Source of the DNA: Ophthalmolycus amberensis
Taxonomy: Eukaryota; Chordata; Actinopteri; Perciformes; Zoarcidae
DNA length: 64,000 bases
Assembly (NCBI GenBank): GCA_024529925.1
Contig: JAFEUB010000846.1
Span: 2,222,501-2,286,500, forward strand
Direction of reading: 5' to 3'
The notes under the pieces are model-generated. The model was not told the DNA's origin, ran no database searches, and worked only from the letters and a program-made list of their open reading frames with translations. The position numbers and the translations under genes are program-made. This document shows positions 62,063-64,000 of the stretch, piece by piece (the stretch's first letter is position 1; every line of letters starts with the position of its first letter).

Positions 62063-64000
62063 CTAGTTGGTCTCTGCTACCAAATCGTACCTGGGAAAAC
62101 AGAAAGGATACAATTAGTTGTGTGAATAATCTTGAAGAAAGTAATACACGAAACATACAATTGCTGATACAGCTCTATTATATATAATATTGTTCTTTAG
62201 CTGTTTAAATGATTACCATTGTGGGACACCAGTCTTGAGGTCGATTTGGTCCAGGTCCAGCTGCAACTGAGGGCAACAAGGAGAAGCAAAAGATGATGTC
62301 TCACATTTACAAGTCTCACATGATAACTACGTCCACACCGGGGAATGTATGTGATGATGACTAACTTCATTCCAGAAGATGATATATACCTTGCCGATAA
62401 GCTCCCTCTCTCTGCTCATGAAGGAGACGCTGTTCTTCACAGACAGGTCCAGTCTTCTCTGTGTGGACTCCTCCAGAGAGAAGTCAAAGTCAAACCTACA
62501 CAAAGAGAGAGAAGTCAACTAACAAGTTTCACTTCTTCACTGTCACAAGTGATTCATTTGTTTATCGTACCTCTCGTTGAACTCTGGGTTGAGGTCTCTC
62601 TTCTTGGTGGCAGTCCTCCTCTTGGTGGTAGCCTTCTTGTCAGGCAGCAGGATGAAGGAAACATAAGGGTCTGCACCGTCCTTGGAGCAGGCTGCCAGCG
62701 CTCTGTGGGTTAACAGTGATCACATTCACAACATGTGTTGGTACAGAGTGCTCCAGGTCAAAAAGGTGACGACAAAGAGGTGACATGTGTCATATAGAGA
62801 GAGACCTGCAAGAGTGAATGGTGATGAAAAGCCTGCTCTCCTCGATGGAGTAGCCGGCGGTAAGCTTCACCTGGCCTGCTGAGTTTTGGTTATCAGCCCT
62901 AAAGACACACAGAGTATAAAATGTGATTGTTTACATAATGATGTCTTTGAATATTTAGGACAAAATACAAATGAAATGGAAGACACTGAGGCAACCCTGA
63001 TAACTGCAATGTTCACAGCGGAGGCAGTGACTACCATGTGGCATCGATGCTGCTATGCGTGACTCACATGAATCCACTTCTCTGTCTGAGGTCTAGATGG
63101 GAAGGCACCCATCTGGGAATGGCTTCCTCTACTCCGCCGTCACTACCTGCGTCCCCTGGAGCCTTACGGCACACCGCTAGCTGAGTGTCCAAGACCTGCA
63201 GGACACACGGATCACAGCTAAGCAAGACATTGCTGCTGCTGAATAATAATCATTTAACTCATGTCTGACTAAGGACTACATTTTACAGACTAGCTATGCA
63301 GGAAGAATCAGATACTGGTACAGGGATATATATGGCTGTGATCTCCTACATTTCCCAGGATGACTTTCTCTTTCCCTGTGATTGATGGACACCTTGTGAG
63401 TATCTGTATATGTATGGTGGTTGTGTCTTTTTGGTGTTAGAAGTCCAGTGAGTAGGATTCAGAAGCATCTAGTGGTGAGGATGCAGACAACAACCAACTG
63501 AAACTTCTCCCGTGTGTCTCTGTAGGAGAACTATGGTGGCCGACGCAAAAACGCAAAAACGCGAACGTCCCTATCTAGAGCTAGTGTTTGGTTTGTCCGC
63601 GCTGGGCATTTTTTTATGCAATCAGAACAGTGGGATCTGCATTTGCATTTATCACAATCCCTTTAACATACGACATTACCAACAAATCAATACTGTGTTT
63701 TTGAGAATAGATACAGGATCACAAAACGTAACATTGCAAAACTCAAGTATATCGACATTTTCTTATACCCGTATTGACAAGAGCAGAGGCATTGTGGGGG
63801 ATATCTGCTATCTTTCAGCACGTGATATTCAGTAAGAAATGCTGAAAATCTGATGTTGGACCATCAGTAAAGTATTCAGTATATTGCAATATTAGTTCTA
63901 TACAGGGAAATGTAAGTGATACAGTACAGAGATAATAACAATCAAGGCATCACATTGTGGTTTTTTATGTTTTTTAAATTTCTGCTGTTACGCACTTTGT
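62063..64000 (-). CDS. esyt1: esyt1, extended synaptotagmin 1 (last six coding exons, partial)
   Basis: E-Syt1 tethers ER to plasma membrane and transfers lipid through its SMP domain; its C2 domains bind calcium and phosphoinositides. Six exons are visible in transcript order: 63068-63195, 62806-62898, 62571-62702, 62390-62495, 62217-62266 and 62063-62090, all in phase. They encode a linker (VLDTQLAVCRKAPG), then the final C2 domain: GQVKLTAGY, LFITIHSC, DPYVSFILLPDK, TKRRTATKK, LNPEFNERFDFDF, SVKNSVSFMSRERELIGK and GVPQWYDLVAETN before TAG. The string SFMSRERELxGK and the WYDL ending fit E-Syt1 better than E-Syt2 or 3. The SMP domain, the membrane hairpin and the earlier C2 domains lie beyond the right edge. 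The short last exon (28 bases) splits the WYDL motif. The donor of exon 62806-62898 (GTCTCT) is atypical. Confidence 0.9.
63196..64000. other. esyt1 intron at the right edge
   Basis: Apart from the repeat at 63430-63835, I see no exon before the window ends. Confidence 0.6.
63430..63835. mobile_element. Second copy of the 36737 MITE family (degraded)
   Basis: It shares 'agtaggattcagaagcatct' with 'gtaggatttagtggcaccta', 'caaccaactgaaa', and 'agtgtttggtttgtccg' with 'agtgtttagtttgtccg' of the copy at 36737-37095, in the same order. The right half diverges. The open frame across 63512-63835 is an accident of this repeat. Confidence 0.6.

Noticed and set aside
63512..63835. 107-residue plus-strand frame at the right edge
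   Set aside because: It lies in a transposon-like repeat shared with 36737-37095.

Overview
The window is vertebrate genomic DNA, almost certainly from a percomorph (spiny-rayed) teleost fish. The genes are split into many short exons with GT-AG introns, the proteins are vertebrate families with fish-like sequence differences, the introns are compact, and the non-coding DNA carries short repeats of types common in percomorph genomes. It is ordinary chromosomal sequence: there is no operon, CRISPR array, rRNA or recognisable tRNA.

Layout. (1) About 1-27.8 kb, plus strand: the 3' part of lrp1 (LDL receptor-related protein 1). 58 coding exons are visible, 158-26076, encoding about 2,798 residues from the middle of a beta-propeller to the cytoplasmic C-terminus. 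The exon count and length match the C-terminal part of the human protein. (2) 4520-5557, minus strand: an intact single-exon class A GPCR gene lying inside an lrp1 intron. (3) About 27.8-31.8 kb: intergenic DNA between two convergent genes, with a degenerate tandem repeat. (4) 31833-60257, minus strand: a complete fmnl3 (formin-like 3), 25 coding exons and 1,053 residues, with a 13.9 kb first intron full of transposon relics. (5) About 60.3-62.1 kb: the fmnl3 upstream region and probably the 3'UTR of the next gene. (6) 62063 to the right edge, minus strand: the last six coding exons of esyt1 (extended synaptotagmin 1), which continues beyond the window.

The genes do not form a pathway. LRP1 is an endocytic and signalling receptor, FMNL3 nucleates and elongates actin at membranes, and E-Syt1 tethers ER to plasma membrane. 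Their human counterparts LRP1, FMNL3 and ESYT1 all map to 12q13, so this is a compacted version of an old synteny block.

Most notable points: a one-base insertion that puts a stop codon in an otherwise intact lrp1 exon near 16119; absence from this lrp1 of the RX(K/R)R furin site that splits the mammalian protein into two chains, with a serine tract in its place; the antisense nested GPCR with substitutions at two of the most conserved class A positions; microsatellites abutting lrp1 splice acceptors; and several transposon relics whose inverted repeats can be read directly. I found no new multi-gene system. Exon boundaries were set by hand from reading-frame continuity, GT-AG signals and family knowledge.
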